From Pyrobaculum sp. 3827-6 (GTDB lineage Archaea; Thermoproteota; Thermoprotei; Thermoproteales; Thermoproteaceae): 64,000 nt of DNA. The stretch covers positions 558,001 through 622,000 of the forward strand of contig NZ_JAOTQN010000001.1 of NCBI RefSeq assembly GCF_025641885.1, written 5' to 3'. Below are positions 1 to 8,239 of the stretch, piece by piece (position 1 is the stretch's first letter; every line of letters starts with the position of its first letter). Made by a program: the position numbers and the translations under genes. Below the pieces are notes generated by a model. It saw only the letters and a list, made by a program, of their open reading frames with translations. It had not been told where the DNA came from and did not search any database.

Positions 1-877
1 CTGGCTCCACGGCGAGGAACTTCACGTCTTTCTCCGCCTTGCCGGCTTTCTTTTCGTAGTAGAAGGGCCAGAAGAGGCCGGAGAAGGAGCTACCGCCTCC
101 GCAGGCCCCCACGACGTAGTCGGGGTAGTCGCCGAAGTACCTAATCTGCTCCAGCGCCTCCAGCCCGATGACTGTCTGGTGGATGAGGACGTGGTTGAGG
201 ACTGAGCCGAGGACGTACTTGGCGCCGCTCCTCACTGCGTCCTCCACGGCCTCTGATATGGCGATGCCGAGGGAGCCGGGGTGGCTCGGATCCTCGGCTA
301 GATACTTCCTTCCGGCCTCTGTGCGGTCGCTGGGGCTGGGCGCCACCTCGGCGCCCCAGAGCTCCATGAGGACGCGGCGGTAGGGCTTCTGCGTGTACGA
401 GGCCCTCACCATGTACACCGTGGCCTTGACGCCGAAGAGAGAGGCGGCGAAGGCGACGGAGGAGCCCCACTGCCCGGCGCCGGTCTCCGTAGTCACCCTC
501 TGCACACCCTCCCTAGACACGTAGTAGAGCTGGGCTACCGCTGTGTTGGGCTTGTGGCTACCGGGGGGCGACACCCCCTCGAATTTGTAGTAGATGCGCG
601 CCGGCGTCTTGAGGAGGGCCTCCAGCCTCTTCGCCCGGATGAGGGGGGTGGGCCTCCATATTAGGTAGACGTCCCGCACCTCCGTGGGTATGGGAATCCA
701 GCGCTCTTTGGAGAACTCCTGCCTCACCAGCTCCTTGGCGAATAGGATCTCGAACTCGTGCGGCGCCACCGGCTCGCCGTTTGGCTTAAGGTACGGGGGC
801 AGGGGCTTAGGCAGGTCGGGGACGATGTTGTACCAGCTCCGGGGCACCATCCACTCGTACTGGAGGGCCCTGGCCAT
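1..877 (-). CDS. trpB2: Tryptophan synthase beta chain, TrpB2 type (3' end cut by window)
   Basis: PLP enzyme that condenses indole with serine to form tryptophan in the cytoplasm. About 292 residues are visible; the C-terminus lies outside the window. The sequence shows RPTPLIRA, then SHKPNTA with the PLP lysine, then [10 protein letters not shown], where TrpB1 has GAGQHG; the longer N-terminus ([10 protein letters not shown]) and GAGQW are marks of the TrpB2 branch. The ATG at 877 is chosen because a TATA box lies about 25 nt upstream on this strand. It is divergent from the methyltransferase gene. trpF near 61.6 kb is not linked to it. In crenarchaea TrpB2 may act with the divergent TrpA or act alone on serine; this is known of the family, not shown here. 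Confidence 0.93.
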   Translation of the reverse strand, partial: MARALQYEWMVPRSWYNIVPDLPKPLPPYLKPNGEPVAPHEFEILFAKELVRQEFSKERWIPIPTEVRDVYLIWRPTPLIRAKRLEALLKTPARIYYKFEGVSPPGSHKPNTAVAQLYYVSREGVQRVTTETGAGQWGSSVAFAASLFGVKATVYMVRASYTQKPYRRVLMELWGAEVAPSPSDRTEAGRKYLAEDPSHPGSLGIAISEAVEDAVRSGAKYVLGSVLNHVLIHQTVIGLEALEQIRYFGDYPDYVVGACGGGSSFSGLFWPFYYEKKAGKAEKDVKFLAVEP

Positions 878-893
878 GCGACTAGGAAAAAAC

Positions 894-905
894 TTGTATA
901 TATAA
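894..905. promoter_or_regulatory. Bidirectional TATA box
   Basis: The run TGTATATATAAG lies about 22-25 nt from both the trpB2 ATG (877, minus) and the methyltransferase GTG (920, plus). One near-symmetric TATA element probably drives both divergent leaderless transcripts. Confidence 0.55.
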
Positions 906-919
906 GTAGAGGCGGCGTC

Positions 920-1534
920 GTGTTTAGGAGCAAGAAGGAGCTCGAGCGCTTTGTGGAGGGGGTGGCGGTGTTTCGCCGGCCGAAGCAGAGGCTTGAGCAG
1001 TACCCCACGGATGCCCACGTCGTGGCGGCGGCTGTCTGGGATGCCTACATGAGAAGCCTCCTCGACACGGCCGTTGACCTCGGATGCGGCACGGGGAGGT
1101 TCGCCATCGCCGCCGCGGCGATGGGGGCGCGTCTGGTGCTGTGTCTAGACGTGGATCCGGAGGCGCTGGAGGTGGCTAAGCGGGAGGCTGAGTCCCGCAG
1201 CCTCCTGGACAAGATCGACATAGTGGCGGGGGACGCGGCGAGGCCTCCCCTGAGGGGGAGGTTTAGGGTGGCGTTTCAGAACCCGCCCTTCGGCATCTGG
1301 TCCGGCCGGGGGGTCGACATCGCCTTTCTCGCCGCCGCAGTCTCGCTGGCCGAGGTGGTCTACACGATTCACAAGCTACCCACCTTGGACTACGTGAGGA
1401 GGGTTGTGGAGGGTTGGGGCCTCCGCCTGGACGTGCTAGACGTGGCTACTCTAAACATAAAGCCCGTTTTTCCCCACCACCGGAAGAGGCTTCACAAAGT
1501 CGAGGTGTTTCTGGGGGTGGTGTGGAAAGATTAA
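920..1534 (+). CDS. METTL5-like SAM-dependent N6-adenine methyltransferase
   Basis: Predicted Rossmann-fold methyltransferase of 204 residues. SAM motif I is DLGCGTGRF at about residues 53-61, the acidic end of strand 2 is LDVDP, and the catalytic NPPFG is at 121-125. NPPF marks N6-adenine methyltransferases. Together with the N-terminal LEQYPTD and the small size this matches the archaeal METTL5 relatives that modify rRNA. The reading frame extends upstream, but GTG at 920 is preferred: it is 23 nt after a TATA box and removes an N-terminus that only mirrors trpB2. An rRNA target is inferred from the family; another structured RNA is possible. Confidence 0.85.
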   Translation: MFRSKKELERFVEGVAVFRRPKQRLEQYPTDAHVVAAAVWDAYMRSLLDTAVDLGCGTGRFAIAAAAMGARLVLCLDVDPEALEVAKREAESRSLLDKIDIVAGDAARPPLRGRFRVAFQNPPFGIWSGRGVDIAFLAAAVSLAEVVYTIHKLPTLDYVRRVVEGWGLRLDVLDVATLNIKPVFPHHRKRLHKVEVFLGVVWKD

Positions 1535-1556
1535 AAAGTGTTGGCTAGGTAGAGGC

Positions 1557-2561
1557 ATGGCTCACATACCTGTGGAAGTCAGGAGGGTGAGGCCTCCCAG
1601 AAAGGCGACCGCGGCGCTGGCTTTGGCTGTGTTGGCTTTTTTAGTTGTTGCAGTGGTGGTGGCTCTCTCTGTGTTTAGCCTCCCGGCGGGCGTGGTGGCT
1701 GTGGTGGTGGATCCGGTTTCGGGTACTGTGAGTAAGCCTGTGATTGGGCCGACGGTGGGGTTCAAGGCGCCGTGGGCCTACCTCATCGAGGATACCTACG
1801 CCATTGAGGTTATTGAGTTTGTGCAGAAGGAGAGGGCTTCTGGGAGGTGGACTTTCTCGGCGCCTGAGGTCTTGACAAAGGATGGGGTGGTGGTGACGGT
1901 GGAGATGGTGGTTAGGTACCGCATCGTGCCGGAGCGCTTTGACGAACTTGTGAAGAAGTTTCCCCATGTGGACTACGACGACAAGGTGCTTGTGCCGAAG
2001 GCCCGCCAGCTTATTAGAGATGTTATTTCTAAAGTTTCGCTTGACGAGCTTATTGCAAACAGGGACGTAATTGCTAAACAAATTGAGCAACTGTACAGAG
2101 AGGCTGTGATTAACGACCCCGCCGTGGCGGGGCTGGTCGAGGTGCTGGACGTCAATGTGCAGAACTTCGTACTGCCGCAAGATATTGTGAACGCCATCAA
2201 TAGAAAAATCGCCGCCCAGCAGGATGCCATCAGGGCGCAGTTCGAGAGGCAGAGGGTGGAGGAGCTGGCGCGGGCTAACTACACTCGCACAGTCTTGGCC
2301 GCAATGGCCGAGGCAAACGCAACTCTTACCCGCGCAGTCGCCCAGGCGAGGCAGATTATGCTCGTGGCCAACGCCACGAGGACTGCCATCGAGCTGTTGA
2401 TTAAGGCGTCGGGCGCCAACGCCACCGAGGCAGTCCGCCTCGCCGAGCTGTATATCTACTTATCGGGGCTGAGGGAGGTGGCGCAAACAGGAAACGTCCA
2501 GATAGTGGCTGTGTCGGGTGGGGCGGGCCAGGTGGTGCCTGTGATACCCATCGCCAGATGA
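1557..2561 (+). CDS. SPFH/band 7 (stomatin-prohibitin-like) membrane protein
   Basis: A protein of 334 residues: a short basic N-terminus, one strong transmembrane helix at about residues 20-43, an SPFH domain (about 45-220) with the typical VLTKDGVVVTV strand and VRYRI, then an Ala/Arg-rich coiled coil (about 205-280) and a Gly/Val-rich tail. SPFH proteins form rings or scaffolds on membranes and often control membrane proteases. Its stop overlaps the start of a small two-TM winged-helix protein, and a signal peptidase gene follows. No NfeD partner is visible here. The individual role is unknown. Confidence 0.85.
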   Translation: MAHIPVEVRRVRPPRKATAALALAVLAFLVVAVVVALSVFSLPAGVVAVVVDPVSGTVSKPVIGPTVGFKAPWAYLIEDTYAIEVIEFVQKERASGRWTFSAPEVLTKDGVVVTVEMVVRYRIVPERFDELVKKFPHVDYDDKVLVPKARQLIRDVISKVSLDELIANRDVIAKQIEQLYREAVINDPAVAGLVEVLDVNVQNFVLPQDIVNAINRKIAAQQDAIRAQFERQRVEELARANYTRTVLAAMAEANATLTRAVAQARQIMLVANATRTAIELLIKASGANATEAVRLAELYIYLSGLREVAQTGNVQIVAVSGGAGQVVPVIPIAR

Positions 2562-2896
2562 ATAGGTACCTCCTGGCCGCTATCGTCGTGGCGGCCTTCA
2601 CGGCCGCTCTGTCTGTGGTATTCCCGAGGCTGGCCCCCATCGCTGTGAGGATAGGTGTCGTGGCTCTCATAATAATAGCAGGTTTTTGGGTGTATGAGTA
2701 CCTAACTACGAGGCCTCCCCGGCTCGCGGGCAGGATCTTGGCTATGTTGAGGAGTAGGGGCCCCATGACTCTGAGGGAGATTGTCCTCGAGGCGGGGGCC
2801 GACTACCAGGAGGTCGAGGAGGCTTTGAGATACCTCCTGGAGCGGGGCGTCGTGCGTAGGTATCTTAGAGACAATGTGGAGTACTACGACATATAG
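2558..2896 (+). CDS. Small membrane protein with C-terminal winged helix
   Basis: 112 residues. Two hydrophobic helices (about 3-25 and 30-50) are followed by a basic linker and a winged-helix-like domain (about 58-112: LRSRGPMTLREIV, then a YLLERGVVRRY recognition helix and wing). The ATG overlaps the stop of the SPFH gene (ATGA), so translation is probably coupled. A membrane-tethered HTH next to an SPFH scaffold suggests signalling from the membrane to transcription, but that is inference; the HTH may only mediate protein contacts. Confidence 0.75.
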   Translation: MNRYLLAAIVVAAFTAALSVVFPRLAPIAVRIGVVALIIIAGFWVYEYLTTRPPRLAGRILAMLRSRGPMTLREIVLEAGADYQEVEEALRYLLERGVVRRYLRDNVEYYDI

Positions 2897-2960
2897 CGGG
2901 CGCCTTTTACTGAGGGGTAGGGGCGTTGTATATTTATATCTCCGGGGCTCTCCCCCCTCT

Positions 2961-3515
2961 GTGAAGGGGTGGGTTAAGGACCTGCTGTGGTTTGTGGGGA
3001 TTGTGGTTGCCCTCCTTGTGTACTCAGTCGCCACAGGAGTCACCTGGCCCATCGCGGTGGTGTCGTCATACTCCATGGAGCCCACGCTGAGGGTGGGCGA
3101 CTTCGTCTTTCTCGCGGGGGCCACCTGCACGTCGGTGGAGCCTGGGGACATTGTGGTGTACGTGGCTAGGAACCCCATGTGGCACGGTAGCTGGATTATA
3201 CACAGAGTTTATCAAAAAGTCGACGTCGGCGGCTGCGGCCTCGTGACGTGGGGGGACAACAACAACTTCCCCGATCAAGCCGCCGCCGGGGAGCCCCCGG
3301 TCTCTACAAACATCATTGGCAGAGTGGCGGTGGTTGTGCCGTACGTGGGGCTGTTCCCCCTGGTGGTTAGGCCCCAGGGGGTTGGGGGAGCGGCGATGGC
3401 GACATGGATTGGTAGGTTGCTCGTCTTCGGGGCGGCTACCTACGCCTTTTACTACTACTTCAAGTCTGCGGAGACGGCGCCTAGAAGGAGGAAGAAGAGG
3501 CGTAAATCTTTATAA
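2961..3515 (+). CDS. Archaeal signal peptidase I (S26B)
   Basis: Membrane serine protease of 184 residues that removes signal peptides from secreted proteins. An N-terminal TM helix (about 7-25) precedes the catalytic Ser in SYSMEPTL (Ser38). The His in IIHRV (His81) and the Asp in WGDNN (Asp99) give the Ser-His-Asp set of ER/archaeal S26B enzymes, instead of the bacterial Ser-Lys pair. A second TM near the C-terminus ends in a very basic tail. GTG 2961 is preferred over an upstream start because a TATA box at 2928-2939 sits about 28 nt before it. This is probably the housekeeping enzyme; a larger paralogue is in the pilus locus at 57-58 kb. Confidence 0.88.
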   Translation: MKGWVKDLLWFVGIVVALLVYSVATGVTWPIAVVSSYSMEPTLRVGDFVFLAGATCTSVEPGDIVVYVARNPMWHGSWIIHRVYQKVDVGGCGLVTWGDNNNFPDQAAAGEPPVSTNIIGRVAVVVPYVGLFPLVVRPQGVGGAAMATWIGRLLVFGAATYAFYYYFKSAETAPRRRKKRRKSL

Positions 3516-3530
3516 GGGTCGATATATCGG

Positions 3531-4490
3531 GTGTCTGTGAGCGCCATAGTGGCGGAGGGGCTGGTGAAGAGGTACGGCGACGTCACGGCGCTTGACGGGG
3601 TGTCTTTCGAGGTGGTTAGGGGGGAGGTGTTCGGCCTCCTTGGGCCGAACGGCGCTGGTAAGACCACGACGATTAAGATCTTGACGGGGCTCACGAAGCC
3701 GACCGCGGGGAGGGCGTATGTGGCTGGCTTCGACGTGGTGAAGGAGGCGGCTGAGGTTAAGAAGAGGGTTGGGTGGGTCGCCTCCGAGGTGATTGTAGAC
3801 GACGAGCTAACAGCGTGGGAGAACTTGGAGATTCAGGCTAGGCTGGTGGGGGTCGGGGGGTGGAGGGAGAGGGCCGCCGAGCTTTTGAAGTACTTCGGAC
3901 TCCTTGAGGCGGCGGGGAGGCCTGTGGGGAAGTTCTCCACCGGCATGAGGAAGAGGCTGGAGGTGGCCATGGCCCTTCTCCACGGCCCCGAGGTTCTCTT
4001 TATGGACGAGCCGACGGTGGGGCTTGACGTGGGGGCGAGGGTTGGGCTTTGGGAGGTGGTTAGGCAGATTAATAAGGACTTCGGCGTGACGGTGCTCCTC
4101 ACTACGCACTACATGGAGGAGGCGGAGGAGCTGTGCCGCAGAGTAGCCATTATCAACAGAGGGAGGGTCGTGGCGGTTGGGTCACCGGACGAGCTCAAGG
4201 CGAGGTACGGGGTCGACGTCGTGGAGCTGGAGGTGGAGGGTCCCGTGGACGCGGCGGCGCTTTGGGCCTTTGGAGAGGTGGCGATTAGAGACGGCGTTGT
4301 CGTCGTGAAGACTCACGGAGCCGAGGAGAAGCTGGCGGAGATCGTCAAGGCGGTGAGCGGCGTGAAGAGCGTGAGGGTGAAGAAGGCTAGCCTCGACACC
4401 GTGTTTATAAACCTGACGGGGGCCTCTATAGAGGGGGAGCAGGTGGACGTCCGTAAGCTGTATATGAGGGTTAGGTGGGCGAGGCGATGA
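3531..4490 (+). CDS. ABC-2 type exporter ATP-binding protein (DrrA-like)
   Basis: ATPase subunit of 319 residues. Walker A is GPNGAGKTT (about residues 36-44), the signature is FSTGMRKRL, Walker B is VLFMDEPTVGLD and the switch His is in TTHYMEEA. A C-terminal domain of about 90 residues is typical of DrrA/CcmA-type exporters. A TATA box (about 3509-3516) stands 15-26 nt upstream; GTG 3531 and GTG 3537 are both possible starts. The stop overlaps the permease ATG (ATGA), so the two subunits are one operon. The substrate cannot be told; relatives export drugs, lipids or polysaccharides. Confidence 0.9.
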   Translation: MSVSAIVAEGLVKRYGDVTALDGVSFEVVRGEVFGLLGPNGAGKTTTIKILTGLTKPTAGRAYVAGFDVVKEAAEVKKRVGWVASEVIVDDELTAWENLEIQARLVGVGGWRERAAELLKYFGLLEAAGRPVGKFSTGMRKRLEVAMALLHGPEVLFMDEPTVGLDVGARVGLWEVVRQINKDFGVTVLLTTHYMEEAEELCRRVAIINRGRVVAVGSPDELKARYGVDVVELEVEGPVDAAALWAFGEVAIRDGVVVVKTHGAEEKLAEIVKAVSGVKSVRVKKASLDTVFINLTGASIEGEQVDVRKLYMRVRWARR

Positions 4491-5257
4491 TTGCCCAGAC
4501 GTACGCCCTGTACAAGAGGGAGGTGCTTAAGCTCTTCAGGAGTAGGTACATGTGGCTGATGCTGGTGGCCCAGCCCCTTATGTGGATTGTCTTCTTCGGC
4601 AACAGCCTGGCCGGCCTGCCCCGGGGCTTCTTGGCGCAGTACTTCGGCGTTGAGAACTACCTAGCCTACATCCTCCCCGGCATGATCTCCATCTCCATGA
4701 TGTCCACGGGGATGTTCGCCTCCATGAGCCTAGTCTTCGACAAGAGGGTGGGGTACCTGAAGCGGGTGTTGACCACGCCTACCCCCAAATCCGCCGTTTT
4801 GCTCGCCAAGGCCGCCGGCGCCATGACGAGGGGTCTGCTCATGGTCCCCATAATCCTAGCCGCCGGCGCCGCCCTAGGCGTTGGCTACAGGGTAAACCCG
4901 GCCTCACTGGCGGCGTGGCTCCTCGCCCTTGTGCTGGCCGGCGTGGGGTTCGCCTCTCTATTCACCCTCTTCACAGTAAACACCGCAGACGTCCACGCCC
5001 CCGGCGTCATCAGCAACTTCATAACCATGCCCCTCATGTTCACCTCCACAGCCCTATTCCCCCGCGACTTCTTCCCACAGTGGCTCAAGGCGATAAGCGA
5101 GGTTAATCCCCTCACATACATCACCGAGCTGGGGAGAGACGCCCTTGTATACGGCGCACCCCCGGACCCATCAGCTCTGCTCTACACAGCGATTTTCGCC
5201 GCGGCGACCCTGTCGGTAGGGGTGGCCGCGGTTGAGGCAAAGCTCACGGCGGACTAG
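4487..5257 (+). CDS. ABC-2 type exporter permease
   Basis: Integral membrane subunit of 256 residues, with an N-terminal amphipathic helix (ALYKREVLKLFRSR) and about six TM helices. An ABC-2 motif region lies near the end (FFPQWLKAISEVNPLTY). ATG 4487 overlaps the ATPase stop, so it is chosen over an in-frame GTG 12 nt upstream. It pairs with the preceding ATPase to form one exporter. Substrate unknown. Confidence 0.88.
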   Translation: MIAQTYALYKREVLKLFRSRYMWLMLVAQPLMWIVFFGNSLAGLPRGFLAQYFGVENYLAYILPGMISISMMSTGMFASMSLVFDKRVGYLKRVLTTPTPKSAVLLAKAAGAMTRGLLMVPIILAAGAALGVGYRVNPASLAAWLLALVLAGVGFASLFTLFTVNTADVHAPGVISNFITMPLMFTSTALFPRDFFPQWLKAISEVNPLTYITELGRDALVYGAPPDPSALLYTAIFAAATLSVGVAAVEAKLTAD

Positions 5258-5287
5258 GTGTTTAAAACTCCACATCGCCGACCCCAC

Positions 5288-5581
5288 ATGCCTCTCAAGA
5301 TTCGGGAGTTGCCGGAGGGCGTGATAGTCCCCGTGCCGGGGACGGAGGCCTTCGCCGTGAGGAGGAGGGGCGAGGTATATGTCTACAGGACGAATGCCCC
5401 CATGCGTACTGCAACTTCACCACCTCGGGCCTGGTGGAGGGGGGACTACCTCATATGCACCTGCCACCGGTGTAGGTTCGACTTGAGGACGGGGGCCTCG
5501 CTGACGCCGGAGCTCACAGCCGAGCCGCTGAAGAAGTTGCGCTACAGAATCGAGGGCGACGAGCTGGTCGTCGAGTTCTAG
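5288..5581 (+). CDS. Rieske-type [2Fe-2S] protein with two compensating frameshifts
   Basis: Small soluble Rieske domain, about 97 residues. The open frame keeps the second cluster motif (ICTCHRC, then FDLRTG) but lacks the first. The missing CPH, followed by AYCNFTTSGLVEG, is present in the other frame from 5395 to 5443. One T missing after AAT (5393-5395) and one extra G in a run of six G (5439-5444) would restore C-x-H-x17-C-x2-H, a normal Rieske spacing. ATG 5288 is about 25 nt after a TTTAAA box. If real, the double shift would destroy cluster binding; sequencing error is at least as likely. Probable role if intact: electron transfer to an oxygenase or reductase, partner unknown. Confidence 0.72.
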   Translation: MPLKIRELPEGVIVPVPGTEAFAVRRRGEVYVYRTNAPMRTATSPPRAWWRGDYLICTCHRCRFDLRTGASLTPELTAEPLKKLRYRIEGDELVVEF

Positions 5582-5595
5582 CGCCGCTCCCGGGC

Positions 5596-5928
5596 CTACC
5601 TAATTTTCACCCAGTAGCTCTCGGCGTCTCTAACAACGACGCTACGCCTCCGGGCTTCTTGAAACTCCTCTGGGGTGTAGGGGAAAACCTCTACCCACTT
5701 CTCCAAGCCCAGCCTCAGCCATATCTTCGCCACGGCATCCAGCCTGTCTAGCCACCTCAAACCTGCGAAGTCCGGCGAGACGACTATTAAATCCACGTCA
5801 CTCTCCTCTAGCCAGTCCCCCCTGGCGTAGGAGCCGAAGAGGTAGGCCTCAGACACCCTGAAGCCGGCCTCCTCCAGCGCCTCGATAAGCCTATTTACAA
5901 TTTCTAATATCTCCGGGGGTGCCTTCAT
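5596..5928 (-). CDS. MNT-type minimal nucleotidyltransferase (antitoxin of HEPN-MNT pair)
   Basis: 110 residues of the minimal nucleotidyltransferase fold, with FGSYARGD followed by ESDVDLIVV: the GSx10DxD metal-binding triad. It overlaps the upstream HEPN gene by 38 nt. In characterised HEPN-MNT systems the MNT protein adds AMP to the HEPN toxin near its RNase site and blocks it. The same HEPN-then-MNT order recurs at 47.9-48.6 kb. Toxin-antitoxin function is inferred from the family. Confidence 0.87.
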   Translation of the reverse strand: MKAPPEILEIVNRLIEALEEAGFRVSEAYLFGSYARGDWLEESDVDLIVVSPDFAGLRWLDRLDAVAKIWLRLGLEKWVEVFPYTPEEFQEARRRSVVVRDAESYWVKIR

Positions 5929-6331
5929 ACCCCAGACTCCTGAGAACCCTCTCGACCAGGGTCAATACCTCGCCGGCGGTTTCGAGAGAGCGCTCGGCGT
6001 CTCGCCTAGTTACAACCTCGTAGGGTTGCCCCGCGGCGGCGTCTGGGTGCCTAGACACTGTGTAGAACTTGTTCAACTCGGCGACGTCCTCCTCAAGAGA
6101 GGGGCTCAGCTCCACGCCTCCCCGCCTCAGCTCCCGGTAGAGCTCTGTGAGGACTTGGGTCTTGGGGGGCTCCCTCCTGAGGACTGCCAGGTAGAGGCTC
6201 TTCAGCGCCTTCTCCACGGCTTGGTGGCAGTGGAAGGCGGCGGCGCTCCACCTCCTGGCTTCGAATAGGAGCCTCGCGGTGCAGTAGTCGTACCACGCCT
6301 CCCGAATCCAGTAGGCCGCCTCGCGCCTCAC
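5891..6331 (-). CDS. HEPN domain protein (toxin of HEPN-MNT pair)
   Basis: About 146 helical residues of the PF05168-type HEPN family: YWIREAWYDY, then FHCHQAVEKALKSLY, then YTVSRHPDAA near the C-terminus. The R/H residues of the last segment lie where HEPN RNases carry their catalytic motif. GTG 6331 is preferred to the longer frame because a TATA-like element shared with the SOD gene lies about 25 nt upstream. The downstream MNT gene overlaps by 38 nt. Probable RNase toxin or regulatory partner; substrate unknown. Confidence 0.82.
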   Translation of the reverse strand: MRREAAYWIREAWYDYCTARLLFEARRWSAAAFHCHQAVEKALKSLYLAVLRREPPKTQVLTELYRELRRGGVELSPSLEEDVAELNKFYTVSRHPDAAAGQPYEVVTRRDAERSLETAGEVLTLVERVLRSLGYEGTPGDIRNCK

Positions 6332-6354
6332 GCCTCTACCGCGCCTCTTCTTTT

Positions 6355-6371
6355 TAACGTTTATATTGTAC
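6355..6371. promoter_or_regulatory. Divergent promoter of SOD and HEPN-MNT
   Basis: The 56-nt gap between the HEPN start (6331) and SOD start (6387) holds GTTTATATTGTAC. It lies about 24 nt before the SOD ATG and 25-30 nt before the HEPN GTG, so both transcripts are probably leaderless and share this AT-rich element. Confidence 0.5.
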
Positions 6372-6386
6372 AAACGGAGAGGCGCC

Positions 6387-7022
6387 ATGGTCACGGTGAA
6401 GAAATACACCCTGCCACCGCTACCCTACGCCTACAACGCCCTAGAGCCCTACATATCCGAGGAGATAATGAAGCTCCACCACCAGAAGCACCACCAGGGC
6501 TACGTCAACGGGGCAAACGCCGCGCTTGAGAAGCTTGAGAGGTTTAGAAAAGGCGAGGCGCAGATAGACATAAGAGCCGTGTTGAGAGACCTCTCCTTCC
6601 ACCTCAACGGCCACATACTACACTCCATATTCTGGCCCAACATGGCGCCGCCCGGCAAGGGAGGCGGCAAGCCGGGGGGCAAGACGGCGGACTTAATCAA
6701 CCAGTTCTTCGGAAGCTTCGAGAAGTTCAAGGAGGAGTTCAGCCAAGCCGCCAAGAACGTAGAGGGCGTCGGCTGGGCCATCCTGGTATACGAGCCTCTA
6801 GCAGAGCAACTGGTGATCTTACAGGTGGAGAAGCACAACCTCATGCACGCCGCGGACGCCCAGGTCCTCCTAGCCCTCGACGTGTGGGAGCACGCCTACT
6901 ACCTCCAGTACAAAAACGACCGAGGTAGCTACGTAGACAACTGGTGGAACGTAGTCAACTGGGACGACGTGGAGAAGAGACTGCAGAAGGCCCTCAACGG
7001 CCACATAGCGCTTAAAATCTAA
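6387..7022 (+). CDS. sodA: Superoxide dismutase (Fe/Mn, possibly cambialistic)
   Basis: Converts superoxide to oxygen and hydrogen peroxide in the cytoplasm; 211 residues. N-terminal helices carry MKLHHQKHHQGY (first metal His), then NGHILHS (second His), and the C-terminal half has LDVWEHAYY with the last Asp and His ligands. Length and motifs match Pyrobaculum SODs. ATG 6387 rather than the in-frame ATG 6366 is chosen by TATA spacing. Metal choice cannot be read with certainty; P. aerophilum and P. calidifontis enzymes are described as using Mn or Fe. It suggests an oxygen-tolerant or facultatively aerobic host. Confidence 0.96.
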   Translation: MVTVKKYTLPPLPYAYNALEPYISEEIMKLHHQKHHQGYVNGANAALEKLERFRKGEAQIDIRAVLRDLSFHLNGHILHSIFWPNMAPPGKGGGKPGGKTADLINQFFGSFEKFKEEFSQAAKNVEGVGWAILVYEPLAEQLVILQVEKHNLMHAADAQVLLALDVWEHAYYLQYKNDRGSYVDNWWNVVNWDDVEKRLQKALNGHIALKI

Positions 7023-7462
7023 CACCTAGCTTTTTCCGCGTAGAAACCCGCCGCCAAGTCGGCGATTTGAATCCCCGGCGTTTTGTGAGACGGCTTATTC
7101 ACAGCCCTCGGGAACTTAGACGCATCCGCCAGCCCCACGTCGAGGACATACAAGTCGGCAGACACCTCGACAAGAAACCTCCACAACGCCTTCTCAAACT
7201 CCACCTGAGACGTGTAGTGAACCGCGAAGTGCCTTACCTCCAGCCCCCTAAGCAACTCCTCCACCAGCCTCCTACCCCCACGCCTCTTCACCACACGCCA
7301 CTTAAGCTCCCCAGAGACGCCGAGAGCCTCCCTAATCCTCCTAACCACCCCCTCCCCCCAGTACATGTAGCTACCCGACACCGCCGCCAAAACCCCCGCC
7401 ACAACGACACAGTTACAAAAAGACTTCAGCCCAGACTCGTCCACATACAAAACCAGCTTCAC
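7019..7462 (-). CDS. DUF3800-like protein (predicted RNase H-like fold)
   Basis: 147 residues from GTG 7462. LYVDESG at the N-terminus and IQIADLAAG near the C-terminus are the two conserved acidic motifs of DUF3800; GELKW is in between. The family is thought to have an RNase H-like fold and is often near mobile or defence genes; activity is not established. The open frame continues upstream through the hairpin repeats, but a TTTAAA box about 21 nt before GTG 7462 and the usual N-terminal place of the DES motif support the short start. It is compact for the family. Its stop overlaps the SOD stop by 4 nt. Confidence 0.68.
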   Translation of the reverse strand: MKLVLYVDESGLKSFCNCVVVAGVLAAVSGSYMYWGEGVVRRIREALGVSGELKWRVVKRRGGRRLVEELLRGLEVRHFAVHYTSQVEFEKALWRFLVEVSADLYVLDVGLADASKFPRAVNKPSHKTPGIQIADLAAGFYAEKARC

Positions 7463-7517
7463 ATCTGAAGAAAACCTTTTAAACAAATCCACAACACTCA
7501 ACGGGATGTGGGGAGAG

Positions 7518-7595
7518 ATGCGGCCCCGAAAGGGGCACAAGCACTCCCCAAACCGCGTGAAGGGGGGCATGCGGCCCCGAAAGGGGCACAAGCAC
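7518..7595. repeat. Two direct repeats of 27 nt, each with a GAAA-loop hairpin
   Basis: Identical 27-nt units occupy 7518-7544 and 7569-7595, with a 24-nt unique spacer (period 51). Each contains GCCCC-GAAA-GGGGC, a perfect 5-bp stem with a GNRA tetraloop (7523-7536 and 7574-7587). They lie between the divergent DUF3800 and SWIM genes. Possibilities: CRISPR-like remnant, structured RNA, protein-binding repeat or mobile-element end. Two units and a short spacer are too little to call CRISPR. Confidence 0.8.
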
Positions 7596-7630
7596 CTCCG
7601 ACAACCCCACAGCCAGACAAAACCTATAAA

Positions 7631-8239
7631 ATGCAAAAACCTACACCACACATTACGCCCAGCAACGCCGTCAAAAAAGCAGTAGAGGATCTAAAAACAG
7701 ACTTCCCCGGCAAGTCCAACAGCTGGATACGCCGGGCCCTCTTGAGGCTGGGAGACGTCAAGGAGGTGAGGGAGGACCTCTACGTGGTGGAGGGTAGGCG
7801 TGAGCTGGGGGACTGGAAGCCGCTGTACCAGGTCTGGTGGTCTTCTGCTGAGGGCAGGTGGCTCTGTACCTGCTACTACACGCAGTTCGGCCTCAAGCGC
7901 AGAAGAGACATATGCACACACGTGGCGGCTGTCATGTTGTACCGCAGATACAAGAGGGCTCTGGAGAAGGCCGAGAGGACGACGGTCTACGTGGCTGAGG
8001 CTGTGGTGGAGTGCCGGGGGCGCATATCGGCGAATGGAGAGGTGTACGTCAAGCCGGCCGCCGATAAGATAGACTTGACCTTCTTCGCCTCGCCGCGCTT
8101 TAGGGTGCTGGTGGTGTCGAGGAGTAGGCGTATTGCGGTCAAATGCGGCGGCTACGTCGTCTACGAGGCGGAGGGGGAGGAGGTGCCCCTAGCCGTGGCT
8201 AAGTTCCTTATCGCAAAATTCCATGAGGGTAAGGACTAG
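7631..8239 (+). CDS. SWIM zinc-finger protein
   Basis: 202 residues. The centre holds CTCYYTQFG, then RRRDICTHVAAV: the CxCxnCxH pattern of a SWIM zinc finger, a module that binds DNA or protein (also in recombination factors). The N-terminus may bind nucleic acid (SWIRRALLRLGDVKEV); the C-terminus (about 130-202) is unassigned. ATG 7631 follows a poorly placed TATAAA; upstream in-frame codons run through the hairpin repeats and are not used here. It overlaps the next gene by 17 nt. Function unknown; a DNA repair or defence role with its partner is plausible. Confidence 0.75.
   Translation: MQKPTPHITPSNAVKKAVEDLKTDFPGKSNSWIRRALLRLGDVKEVREDLYVVEGRRELGDWKPLYQVWWSSAEGRWLCTCYYTQFGLKRRRDICTHVAAVMLYRRYKRALEKAERTTVYVAEAVVECRGRISANGEVYVKPAADKIDLTFFASPRFRVLVVSRSRRIAVKCGGYVVYEAEGEEVPLAVAKFLIAKFHEGKD

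Noticed and set aside
7518-7595. Minimal CRISPR array
   Set aside because: Only two units, 24-nt spacer, no leader and no cas genes in the window.
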